Assembly (NCBI GenBank): GCA_005885015.1
Contig: VAYG01000163.1
Span: 1-5,018 of the forward strand
Direction of reading: 5' to 3'
From: Actinomycetota bacterium
GTDB taxonomy: Bacteria; Actinomycetota; UBA4738
DNA length: 5,018 nt
Shown: positions 1-5,018 of the stretch, piece after piece
How the letters are laid out: every line of letters starts with the position of its first letter
Position numbering within the stretch: the stretch's first letter is position 1
The notes under the pieces: model-generated
Told to the model about the DNA's origin: nothing
The model's input: only the letters and a program-made list of their open reading frames with translations
Databases searched by the model: none
Program-made: the position numbers and the translations under genes

Positions 1-647
1 TCGAGGACCCGGTCGAGTACCGGCTTTCGGGGATCAACCAGATGCAGATGAACGTCCGGGCCGGGCTGACCTTCGCCTCGGCCCTGCGATCCATCCTCCG
101 GGCCGACCCCGACATCGTGCTGGTCGGGGAGATCCGTGACCGGGAGACCGCCCTGATCGCCGTGGAGGCGGCCCTCACCGGCCATCTCGTGCTCTCCACC
201 CTCCACACCAACGACGCGCCATCCTCGCTGCCGCGGCTCGTGGAGATGGGCGTGGAACCCTACCTCGTGGCCAGCTCGATCGACTGCGTGGTGGCCCAGC
301 GCCTGGCCAGGAAGCTCTGCCCGAAGTGCCGCGAGCCCTACCGGGCGAGCCCCGCCGAGCTGGAGTCGGCCGGGTTCCCCGAGTTCATGTGGGAGGACAT
401 CGGCGAGCTGTTCCGGGCCGTCGGGTGCAGCGCCTGCTCGAAGACGGGCTTCAGGGGGCGGCTGGGGATGTACGAGGTCATGCCCATGACCGAGGAGATC
501 GAACGGATGATCGTGGACATGGCCTCCTCCGAGGAGATCAGGAGATCGGCCCGGCGGGACGGGATGTCCACACTCCGGGAGGACGGCCTGGAGAAGGTCC
601 GCCTGGGCATCACTTCGATCGAGGAAGTGCTACGGGTCGTCGCCTGA
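1..647 (+). CDS. pilB: Type IV pilus extension ATPase PilB, C-terminal part (5' truncated)
   Basis: This is the last 214 codons of a GspE/PilB-family secretion ATPase; the reading frame enters the window at base 3 and ends with TGA at 645-647. The start, the N-terminal domain and the Walker A loop lie outside the window. The fragment opens inside the Asp box (EDPVEY, bases 3-20). It then shows a QMQMNVRAGLTF segment, Walker B (DPDIVLVGEIRD, about 105-140) and the His box (HLVLSTLHTND, about 183-215). A CPKC pair (318-329) and a CSAC pair (426-437) form the tetracysteine metal site found in PilB/GspE and absent from PilT, which supports extension rather than retraction. The family hexamerises on the cytoplasmic face of the membrane and uses ATP to drive pilin polymerisation through PilC. 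The downstream pilT and pilC genes agree with this. The closest alternative is GspE of a type II system, but adjacent pilT argues for a pilus. Confidence 0.95.
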   Translation, partial: EDPVEYRLSGINQMQMNVRAGLTFASALRSILRADPDIVLVGEIRDRETALIAVEAALTGHLVLSTLHTNDAPSSLPRLVEMGVEPYLVASSIDCVVAQRLARKLCPKCREPYRASPAELESAGFPEFMWEDIGELFRAVGCSACSKTGFRGRLGMYEVMPMTEEIERMIVDMASSEEIRRSARRDGMSTLREDGLEKVRLGITSIEEVLRVVA

Positions 648-670
648 TGTGCCGATGTTTTGTGGGGTAG

Positions 671-692
671 CCGGACCGTGTCCGGAAGGGAG
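671..692 (+). promoter_or_regulatory. Hairpin overlapping the pilT ribosome binding site
   Basis: The 50-nt pilB-pilT gap holds a perfect 6-bp inverted repeat, CCGGAC (671-676) and GTCCGG (680-685), with a 3-nt loop. Its right arm overlaps the first two G of the purine-rich Shine-Dalgarno GGAAGGGAG (684-692), which lies 5 nt before the ATG at 698. The pairing and overlap are visible in the sequence. A role in tuning PilT translation is inference. There is no T-run after the stem, so it does not look like an intrinsic terminator. Confidence 0.45.
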
Positions 693-697
693 TCTTG

Positions 698-1813
698 ATG
701 AAGGCCGAGTTGATAAACCGGGACTCGGAGGTCCCATCCGTCCCCGTCCAAGAGCTGCTGACCCAGGTCCTGGCCCTCGACGCGAGCGACCTGCACCTCA
801 CCGTGGGAGCCAAGCCCACGGTGCGCGTGCACGGCGACCTCAAGCCGCTCGACCAGTACGAGATCCTGGAGCCCGACCACCTCCGGCGCATGGTGTACGC
901 CGTCCTGACCCAGCGCCAGCGGGAACGGCTCGAGCAGGAGCTCGAGCTGGACATGTCCTACTCGCTCCCCGGGAAAGCCCGGTTCCGTGTGAACGTGTAC
1001 TTCCAACGCGACGCCCTCGGCGCGGCCTTCCGGTTCATCCCGTTCAACATCCGGAGCTCCGAGGAACTGGGATTGCCGCCGCAGGTCACCGATTTCGCCC
1101 GGCTGCCACGGGGGCTCGTCCTGGTGACCGGGCCCACCGGCTCGGGGAAATCCACCACGTTGGCCTCGCTGATCGACGTGGTCAACACCGAGCGCGAGGT
1201 CCACATCATGACGGTGGAGGACCCCATCGAATACCTGCACCGGCACAAGCGGGCCCTGGTGAACCAGCGCGAGGTCGGAGCCGACACCCACTCCTTCGCC
1301 TCCGCCCTCAAGCACGTCCTGCGGCAAGACCCGGACGTCATCCTGGTCGGTGAGATGCGCGACCTGGAGACCATCTCCACCGCGATCACCGCGGCAGAGA
1401 CCGGGCACCTCGTGTTCGCCACCCTCCACACGCAGGACGCACCCCAGACGATCGACCGCATGGTCGACGCGTTCCCTCCGCATCAGCAGCAACAGATCCG
1501 CGTGCAGCTGTCCACCACTCTCCAGGGCGTGATCACCCAGCAGCTCCTCCAGACATGGGACGGGCGCGGCCGGACCGTCGCCGCGGAGGTCCTGGTGGCC
1601 ACGCCGGCGGTTCGCAACCTGATCCGCGAGGCGAAGGTGCACCAGATCTATTCGGTCATGCAGGCGGGAGGCCAGTTCGGCATGCGGACCATGGACCAGG
1701 CCCTGGCCTACCTGGTGACGAACTCGAAGATCTCCATGGACCTGGCCAAGCAGCGGTGCCACGACCCGCAGGAGCTTGAACGCCTGGTCACCGGTGTGAG
1801 TGGGAGGCGCTGA
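698..1813 (+). CDS. pilT: Type IV pilus retraction ATPase PilT
   Basis: This is a complete 371-residue PilT-family ATPase, of usual length for the family. The N-terminal PAS-like region contains the typical DASDLHLTVGAKP segment (about 28-40). The motor domain has Walker A GPTGSGKST (145-153), Asp box TVEDPIEY (172-179), Walker B DPDVILVGEMRD (211-222) and His box HLVFATLHTQDA (237-248). The PilT signature AVRNLIRE is at 304-311, close to the canonical AIRNLIRE element needed for retraction in characterised PilTs. The PilB-type cysteine pairs are absent. By family knowledge it forms a cytoplasmic hexamer that depolymerises the pilus, powering twitching, DNA uptake or surface sensing. I chose the ATG at 698 because GGAAGGGAG (684-692) is 5 nt upstream; the in-frame TTG at 695 is only 2 nt away. 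It sits 50 nt after pilB and 2 nt before pilC, so one operon is likely. PilU is an alternative, less likely next to pilB and pilC. Confidence 0.96.
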   Translation: MKAELINRDSEVPSVPVQELLTQVLALDASDLHLTVGAKPTVRVHGDLKPLDQYEILEPDHLRRMVYAVLTQRQRERLEQELELDMSYSLPGKARFRVNVYFQRDALGAAFRFIPFNIRSSEELGLPPQVTDFARLPRGLVLVTGPTGSGKSTTLASLIDVVNTEREVHIMTVEDPIEYLHRHKRALVNQREVGADTHSFASALKHVLRQDPDVILVGEMRDLETISTAITAAETGHLVFATLHTQDAPQTIDRMVDAFPPHQQQQIRVQLSTTLQGVITQQLLQTWDGRGRTVAAEVLVATPAVRNLIREAKVHQIYSVMQAGGQFGMRTMDQALAYLVTNSKISMDLAKQRCHDPQELERLVTGVSGRR

Positions 1814-1815
1814 CA

Positions 1816-3024
1816 GTGGCTGAGACGTACGAGTACCGCGTTCGCGATCAGAGCGGGAAGGTCGTGACGGGCACGCTCCTGGCGGAGAACGAGCAGCTCG
1901 TCATCAACCGGCTCCGAGAGATGGGGTACGTGCCCCTGAAGATCGGGGTGCAGCAATCCGGCATGAAGCGGGAGATCAACATCCGGTCCAAGCCCAAGCT
2001 GAAGGACCTGGCGGTGTTCTCCCGGCAGTTCTCCACGATGGTCAACTCGGGCCTGCCGATCCTCCGGTCCCTCACCATCCTGGAACAGCAGAGCAGCTCC
2101 AGGATCATCGCCCGCGCCGTCCGCGAGGTGCGGGGGGAGATCGAGCGAGGGTCCTCCCTCTCGGCGGCCATGGCCAAGCACCCCAAGGTGTTCAACAACC
2201 TGTACGTGGCCATGGTGCGCTCCGGTGAGGCGGGCGGCGTCCTGGAGGCGGTCCTGGAACGCCTGGCCAGCAACCTGGAGCGCGAAGTCGCCCTCCGCCA
2301 GCGGATCAAGTCGGCGATGACCTACCCGGTGGTCGTCCTGGGGTTCGTCAGCCTGATCCTGCTGGCGATGCTGGTGTTCATCGTGCCGCAGTTCAAGAAC
2401 ATCTACACGACGCTGGGCGGGAAGCTGCCGCTCCCGACGCAGATCCTGCTCAATGTCAGCGACGTGGTCGTCCACAAGTTGCCCTTCATCTTCATCGGCC
2501 TGGGCATCGGCGTGTACCTCCTCCGCCGGTACATCAAGACCCCGAAGGGCCGCGAACAGTGGGACGGCCTCAAGCTGCGGGTCCCGATCTTCGGACCGCT
2601 GTTCCACAAGACGGCGCTGGCCCGGTTCTCCCGGGTCCTCGGGGTGCTCAACAAATCGGGTGTGCCGATCCTGCAGAGCCTGGAGGTCACGGCGGAGGTC
2701 GTGAACAACGCCCAGGTCTCCAAGGCCATCATGGACGTCCAGCAGTCGGTGAAACAGGGCGAGACCCTCTCGAAGCCGCTCGGCCGGCACGGCGTGTTCC
2801 CGCCGATGGTCGTGCAGATGCTGGCGGTGGGGGAGGAGACGGGGGCCATGGACACGATGCTGGAGAAGGTGGCGACCTTCTACGACGAGGAGGTTGCCGC
2901 CACCGTGGACTCCCTGACCTCGCTCATCGAGCCGGTGATGATCTTCTTCGTGGGAGGCGCGGTGGGCCTGGCCGTCATCGCCTTGTACCTCCCGATGTTC
3001 AACATCATCAACCTGATCAAGTAG
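1816..3024 (+). CDS. pilC: Type IV pilus inner-membrane platform protein PilC
   Basis: This is a complete 402-residue GspF/PilC-family protein of normal length. It has an N-terminal cytoplasmic segment (EYRVRDQSGKVVTGTL, about 6-21). Two T2SSF repeats follow: one at about 68-191 (FSRQFSTMVNSGLPILRSL, then VRSGEAGG at 134-141) and one at about 270-393 (FSRVLGVLNKSGVPILQSL, then VGEETGAMD at 338-346). Hydrophobic membrane segments lie at about 171-191, 222-238 and 372-393, giving the usual three-helix topology. The family protein is the central platform that PilB and PilT turn or engage to add or remove pilin subunits. The start is GTG at 1816, with GGGAGG (1802-1807) inside the end of pilT at an 8-nt spacing. 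The pilT stop ends 2 nt before it, so translational coupling is likely. GspF of a type II secretion system is the alternative, made unlikely by pilT. Confidence 0.96.
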   Translation: MAETYEYRVRDQSGKVVTGTLLAENEQLVINRLREMGYVPLKIGVQQSGMKREINIRSKPKLKDLAVFSRQFSTMVNSGLPILRSLTILEQQSSSRIIARAVREVRGEIERGSSLSAAMAKHPKVFNNLYVAMVRSGEAGGVLEAVLERLASNLEREVALRQRIKSAMTYPVVVLGFVSLILLAMLVFIVPQFKNIYTTLGGKLPLPTQILLNVSDVVVHKLPFIFIGLGIGVYLLRRYIKTPKGREQWDGLKLRVPIFGPLFHKTALARFSRVLGVLNKSGVPILQSLEVTAEVVNNAQVSKAIMDVQQSVKQGETLSKPLGRHGVFPPMVVQMLAVGEETGAMDTMLEKVATFYDEEVAATVDSLTSLIEPVMIFFVGGAVGLAVIALYLPMFNIINLIK

Positions 3025-3041
3025 CCAAGCGCCCCACGCCC

Positions 3042-3078
3042 CGGCCAACCCTCCCGTCAGATACGGGAGGGTTGGCCG
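3042..3078 (+). terminator. Strong hairpin after pilC (terminator or RNA-processing/stability element)
   Basis: A perfect 16-bp inverted repeat pairs 3042-3057 with 3063-3078 around the 5-nt loop CAGAT. It starts 17 nt after the pilC stop. The stem is very G+C-rich and has no mismatch, so it is the strongest inverted repeat I see in the window. No T-run follows (the next bases are AGGCCTTCGG), so it does not fit the classical intrinsic terminator. It could be a U-tract-less terminator as proposed in high-GC bacteria, or a 3'-end stability or attenuation element between the motor/platform genes and the pilin genes. The structure is certain from the sequence; the function is inferred. Confidence 0.6.
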
Positions 3079-3247
3079 AGGCCTTCGGTGAGCCCTGCCA
3101 GGCCCGATCGCCGGGCTGCCCGGAGCTGACGCCCCCCCCGAACGGCGGATGCCCAAATCTGACCTTTTGACTCTCAACTGCCCGACGGGTCCTGCCGACA
3201 GCAGGAACGGGAGCGCTAACTGACGCGAGAGGAGGTGACTCGACTAG
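3079..3247 (+). promoter_or_regulatory. Non-coding region upstream of pilin 1, likely leader or promoter region
   Basis: About 170 nt without a convincing gene lie between the pilC hairpin and the pilin start. Visible contents are: two mutually exclusive small stems (GCCCG 3102-3106 with CGGGC 3112-3116, or CCGGG 3111-3115 with CCCGG 3119-3123); a run of eight C at 3132-3139; a locally A/T-richer patch at about 3149-3180 that includes TTGACT (3167-3172); and a 6-bp hairpin TCCTGC (3190-3195) and GCAGGA (3201-3206) with loop CGACA. TTGACT resembles a -35 element, but no -10-like hexamer follows at 16-19 nt, so I do not call a defined promoter. A separate pilin promoter here is plausible because pilins are usually needed in far higher amounts than the assembly machinery. 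Confidence 0.35.
3230..3238 (+). promoter_or_regulatory. Very strong Shine-Dalgarno sequence of pilin 1
   Basis: AGGAGGTGA matches nine consecutive bases of the bacterial 16S anti-Shine-Dalgarno complement and sits 9 nt before the ATG at 3248. It is the best ribosome binding site in the window and fits a highly translated major pilin. It is flanked by CGAG (3226-3229) and CTCG (3239-3242), which could hold it in a loop. An in-frame TAG at 3245-3247 directly before the ATG excludes a longer N-terminus. Confidence 0.85.
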
Positions 3248-3775
3248 ATGAAGCAGATCGCTCGGAAGCTGCGTGAGGAGCGAGGGTTCACCCTCATCGA
3301 GTTGATGGTGGTGGTTCTGATCATCGGCATCCTGATCGCCATCGCTCTGCCCACGTTCCTCGGCGCCAGGGCCCGGGCCCAGAACAAGGCAGCCACCTCG
3401 GACCTCCGGAACGCCATCGCTGCGGCGAAGACGTGTTACACGGACAACGACGCCTACGTGTGGGCCGCCGGCCAGTGTGACTTCACCACCCTGGGCGGGA
3501 TCGAGCCGTCGCTCACGTTCGTGGACCACAACGTGAACTCGGCCAACGCCAACAGCTACGCGGTGAGCGTGGCCGCTGGCAACGTCCTGGCCGGTGACGG
3601 TCAGGCGTGGGGCGCGGCCCGGCTCTCGGCAGCGGGCAACTGCTACATGATCACCGACCTGGGTGTCGACCCCGACGGGGGAGGCCCCCAGACCGCAGGG
3701 ACGTTCCGGACCTCCGGCGCCCCCTGCAACGGCGACACGGCCATTGCCAAGCGCGCCAACGACGGCAGCTGGTAG
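3248..3775 (+). CDS. pilA: Type IV prepilin, PilA-like, probable major pilin (pilin 1)
   Basis: This is a complete 175-residue class III signal prepilin. The 13-residue basic leader (MKQIARKLREERG) ends in Gly13, followed by FTLIELMVVVLIIGILIAIALP. Cleavage by a PilD-type peptidase between Gly13 and Phe14 would leave a 162-residue mature pilin with the conserved Glu at mature position 5 (Glu18) and a hydrophobic helix at about 14-36. The helix continues as an amphipathic part (GARARAQNKAATSDLRNAIAAAK). The globular part holds four cysteines (63, 77, 132, 160). By analogy with other pilins, 132-160 may close a C-terminal D-region loop and 63-77 a second loop; this pairing is inferred. The protein ends in NDGSW. 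The start is fixed by an in-frame stop just upstream and by the strong AGGAGGTGA site. That site, plus its place first among the pilins, suggests the major subunit. A pseudopilin role is possible but less likely beside pilB and pilT. Confidence 0.92.
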   Translation: MKQIARKLREERGFTLIELMVVVLIIGILIAIALPTFLGARARAQNKAATSDLRNAIAAAKTCYTDNDAYVWAAGQCDFTTLGGIEPSLTFVDHNVNSANANSYAVSVAAGNVLAGDGQAWGAARLSAAGNCYMITDLGVDPDGGGPQTAGTFRTSGAPCNGDTAIAKRANDGSW

Positions 3776-3808
3776 AGACAGACAGGGCCAGAACGGAACA
3801 AGGCGAGT

Positions 3809-3837
3809 GGGGGGCGGCCCGTAGGGACCCGCCCCCC
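3809..3837 (+). terminator. GC-rich hairpin between the two pilin genes (possible partial terminator)
   Basis: GGGGGGCGG (3809-3817) pairs perfectly with CCGCCCCCC (3829-3837). Between them, CCC (3818-3820) and GGG (3824-3826) can pair over a GTA loop, leaving a 2-nt bulge. It lies 33 nt after the pilin 1 stop. Only GTT follows, so there is no proper U-tract. It could stabilise the upstream pilin mRNA end or partly reduce transcription into pilin 2. The stem is visible; the effect is inferred. Confidence 0.5.
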
Positions 3838-3863
3838 GTTCGCATCAACGAACGGATGGAGAG
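3836..3863 (+). promoter_or_regulatory. Second hairpin and ribosome binding site ahead of pilin 2
   Basis: CCGTTCG (3836-3842) and CGAACGG (3849-3855) form a perfect 7-bp stem with loop CATCAA. Its first two bases are shared with the end of the preceding hairpin, so the two stems cannot both form fully. Two nt later lies GGAGAG (3858-3863), the best Shine-Dalgarno candidate for the ATG at 3876, at a rather long 12-nt spacing. This site is much weaker than that of pilin 1, which agrees with lower translation of pilin 2. Confidence 0.4.
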
Positions 3864-3875
3864 AACGAGCGAGCG

Positions 3876-4379
3876 ATGCAGAGGGACAGGTCGAACCGAG
3901 GGGAGCGCGGAGGGCGCCGGCCGTGGGCCGCGCGGCTCCGGTCCGGTGATCAGTCGGGCTTCACGCTCATCGAGCTGATGATCGTCGTGCTGATCATCGG
4001 GCTCCTGGTGGCGATCGCCCTCCCCACGTTCGCCGGGGCCAGGGACCGGGCCGGCGACCGGGCCACCCAGGCAGACCTCCGGAGCAGCCTGGCCGCCGCA
4101 GTGACTTACTACGCGGAGCCGGGCAGCTACACAGGGTTCGACGTGAACCAGGCCAAGGCCATCGAGCCCACCATCCTGTGGGTGTCGCCGGGACCCCCGC
4201 AGCGGGGTGAGATCGACATCGAGGACGCGAACGGAGGCAACCTCCTGCTCATCGCGTTCAGCCCCACCAGAACCTACTTCTGCCTTGCCCAGATCCCGGG
4301 GAGCCCGGTCACCACCAAGGGCAAGGGCACGAACTTCGCCGACGTCGACACCGAGGCGGAGTGCGTTGGCGGCTGGTGA
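3876..4379 (+). CDS. Type IV prepilin, PilA-like, second pilin (pilin 2)
   Basis: This is a complete 167-residue prepilin. The unusually long leader has 28 residues with eight Arg and ends in DQSG. Cleavage after Gly28, before FTLIELMIVVLIIGLLVAIALP, would give a 139-residue mature protein with the conserved Glu at mature position 5 (Glu33) and a hydrophobic helix at about 29-51. It closely parallels pilin 1: ALPTFxGARxRA, a DLR...AAA segment, an IEP motif (IEPTILWV versus IEPSLTFV), a C-terminal cysteine pair (136 and 163, versus 132 and 160) and an end in GxW. It lacks the equivalents of Cys63 and Cys77 of pilin 1; Cys63 aligns with Tyr78. Tandem duplication followed by divergence is the simplest reading. 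I see no in-frame ATG, GTG or TTG between 3876 and the processing site, so the long leader stands unless a rarer start is used. It may be an accessory or minor pilin; which pilin is major cannot be proved from sequence. Confidence 0.88.
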   Translation: MQRDRSNRGERGGRRPWAARLRSGDQSGFTLIELMIVVLIIGLLVAIALPTFAGARDRAGDRATQADLRSSLAAAVTYYAEPGSYTGFDVNQAKAIEPTILWVSPGPPQRGEIDIEDANGGNLLLIAFSPTRTYFCLAQIPGSPVTTKGKGTNFADVDTEAECVGGW

Positions 4380-4381
4380 TG

Positions 4382-4404
4382 CCGGCGGGTGCCGGTCTCA
4401 AGGA
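4382..4404 (+). promoter_or_regulatory. Small hairpin and Shine-Dalgarno ahead of the minor pilin
   Basis: In the 33-nt gap after pilin 2, CCGGC (4382-4386) can pair with GCCGG (4391-4395) over a GGGT loop. AAGGA (4400-4404) follows at 8 nt from the ATG at 4413. This spacing makes 4413 the best start for the next gene, ahead of the in-frame ATG at 4440, whose purine run GGAAGGGG directly abuts it. The hairpin is short and could be chance in DNA this G+C-rich. Confidence 0.4.
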
Positions 4405-4412
4405 AATTCGGG

Positions 4413-5018
4413 ATGCGGTCGAGAACTGATCGGAAGGGGATGGCTGGCTTGACGATCGGGTTCCTGCGGAGGATTCGGGTTCGCCTCGCCCCAGAGGGGG
4501 GCTTCACCCTGGTCGAGCTGATGGTGGCCCTCGGGGTGATCCTCCTCGCCCTCCTGGCGATGGCCTACACGGCGACCATCGGCTTCTCCGACATCGCCCT
4601 GGCCCGCCAGCGCCAGGGCGCCACCGGGCTGGCCAACCAGACGATCGAGCAGATCCGGGCGCTCCCCTTCGACGTTTTGAAGAAGGGTCTCTCCAACGCC
4701 GACCTCGGCTCCGGCTCCGACCCCAACATCACCCTGAACACCTGCGGTCCGCCCACGGTCTACTGCTACGGCGGTGAGCAGATCCCTCGGGGCGCCAACC
4801 CGAACGTCGTCCCGCTGGTCCCGCACACGCAGACCCTCAAGGTCGGCGCCACGACGTACACGGTCCGGGCCTACGTGACCAACTACAACAACATCACCAC
4901 CAACAACACGTACCGACTGAGCGTGCGGGTGAGCTGGGCCAACCCGGCACGGAAGGGCGTGTCGAGCACCGTCCAGAGCCAGACCATCGCCTACTCGGGG
5001 ACGGGTTGCCTGTCCGGC
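4413..5018 (+). CDS. PilV/GspI-like minor pilin with prepilin-type N-terminus (3' truncated)
   Basis: An open frame of 202 codons runs from ATG 4413 to the window edge without a stop. It has a class III prepilin signal: a basic leader of 30 residues ending in PEGG, then FTLVELMVALGVILLALLAMAY with Glu35 at mature position 5 and a hydrophobic helix at about 31-52. After the helix comes ARQRQGATGLANQTIEQIRALPFD (about 64-87, quoted here across 24 residues as two parts: ARQRQGATGLANQ and TIEQIRALPFD). This resembles the region after the helix in PilV- and GspI-type minor pilins. The globular part has a close cysteine pair (111 and 118), an Asn-rich patch (157-165), a VRVSW strand motif (171-175) and Cys199. 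Minor pilins of this type are thought to prime assembly or sit at the pilus tip. Alternative starts at ATG 4440 (21-residue leader) or TTG 4449 (18 residues, with GGAAGGGG 9 nt upstream) cannot be excluded. Further minor pilins or pilM-N-O genes may follow outside the window. Confidence 0.85.
   Translation, partial: MRSRTDRKGMAGLTIGFLRRIRVRLAPEGGFTLVELMVALGVILLALLAMAYTATIGFSDIALARQRQGATGLANQTIEQIRALPFDVLKKGLSNADLGSGSDPNITLNTCGPPTVYCYGGEQIPRGANPNVVPLVPHTQTLKVGATTYTVRAYVTNYNNITTNNTYRLSVRVSWANPARKGVSSTVQSQTIAYSGTGCLSG

Noticed and set aside
695..697. TTG as the start of pilT
   Set aside because: It is only 2 nt from the Shine-Dalgarno, while the next codon, ATG at 698, has a usable 5-nt spacing.
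649..1353. Alternative plus-strand frame overlapping pilT
   Set aside because: It is Pro/Arg/Gly-rich as expected for an off-frame reading of high-GC coding DNA, and pilT explains the region.
338..1762. Long minus-strand open frame (about 474 codons) opposite pilB and pilT
   Set aside because: It lies antisense to two clearly conserved ATPases and its translation shows no recognisable domain. Long antisense frames are expected where codons are G/C-biased at the third position.
1708..3177. Long minus-strand open frame (about 489 codons) opposite pilC
   Set aside because: Same reason: its product is low-complexity, rich in Asp, Arg, His and Gln, and looks like a shadow of pilC.
3167..3195. 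Sigma-70-type promoter with TTGACT as the -35 box
   Set aside because: No A/T-rich -10 hexamer lies 16-19 nt downstream; the bases there are TCCTGC. I also looked for sigma-54 and FliA-type patterns in the gap and found no convincing match.
4440..4442. ATG 4440 as the start of the minor pilin
   Set aside because: The purine run before it directly abuts the codon, whereas ATG 4413 has AAGGA at 8 nt. It remains a fallback, as does TTG 4449.
1..5018. Mobile element, CRISPR array, tRNA/rRNA or novel defence-type system
   Set aside because: No transposase-like frame, regular direct repeats, cloverleaf or rRNA-like sequence was seen. All substantial coding sequence is explained by type IV pilus genes.

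Overview
The window is one contiguous piece of a type IV pilus (T4P) locus. All genes are on the + strand and the DNA is strongly G+C-rich (by eye about two thirds G+C, with third codon positions almost always G or C). The order is pilB (3' end only), pilT, pilC, a strong intergenic hairpin, a PilA-type major pilin, a second shorter PilA-type pilin, and a PilV/GspI-like minor pilin that runs off the right edge. The organism cannot be named from this sequence. High G+C, a GTG start, the compact pilB-pilT-pilC block and pilins of the form 'FTLIELMVVVLIIGILIAIALPTFLGAR...DLRNA' suit an uncultured-type Actinomycetota lineage (Acidimicrobiia- or Thermoleophilia-like). That is an inference from general familiarity, and other high-GC phyla with T4P remain possible.

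Region by region: 1-647 is the C-terminal ATPase half of PilB with its tetracysteine metal site; 648-697 is a short gap with a hairpin touching the pilT ribosome binding site; 698-1813 is pilT; 1816-3024 is pilC, only 2 nt after pilT and probably translationally coupled; 3025-3247 is a non-coding gap with a 16-bp perfect hairpin, a C8 run, an A/T-richer patch and a very strong Shine-Dalgarno sequence; 3248-3775 is pilin 1; 3776-3875 is a gap with two adjoining hairpins; 3876-4379 is pilin 2; 4380-4412 is a short gap with a small hairpin and a good Shine-Dalgarno; 4413-5018 is the partial minor pilin.

The genes form a functional set. PilB drives pilus extension and PilT drives retraction, both acting on the inner-membrane platform PilC. 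The three prepilins would be processed by a prepilin peptidase (PilD, not in this window) and assembled on that platform. The hairpins that separate the motor/platform genes from the pilins, and pilin 1 from pilin 2, look suited to setting different expression levels for machinery, major pilin and minor pilins. This is inferred and untested.

I see no mobile element, CRISPR array, tRNA, rRNA or unknown system. This is a conserved housekeeping-type T4P cluster. The points worth a second look are the tandem divergent pilins with different cysteine patterns, the intergenic hairpins, and the long prepilin leaders.
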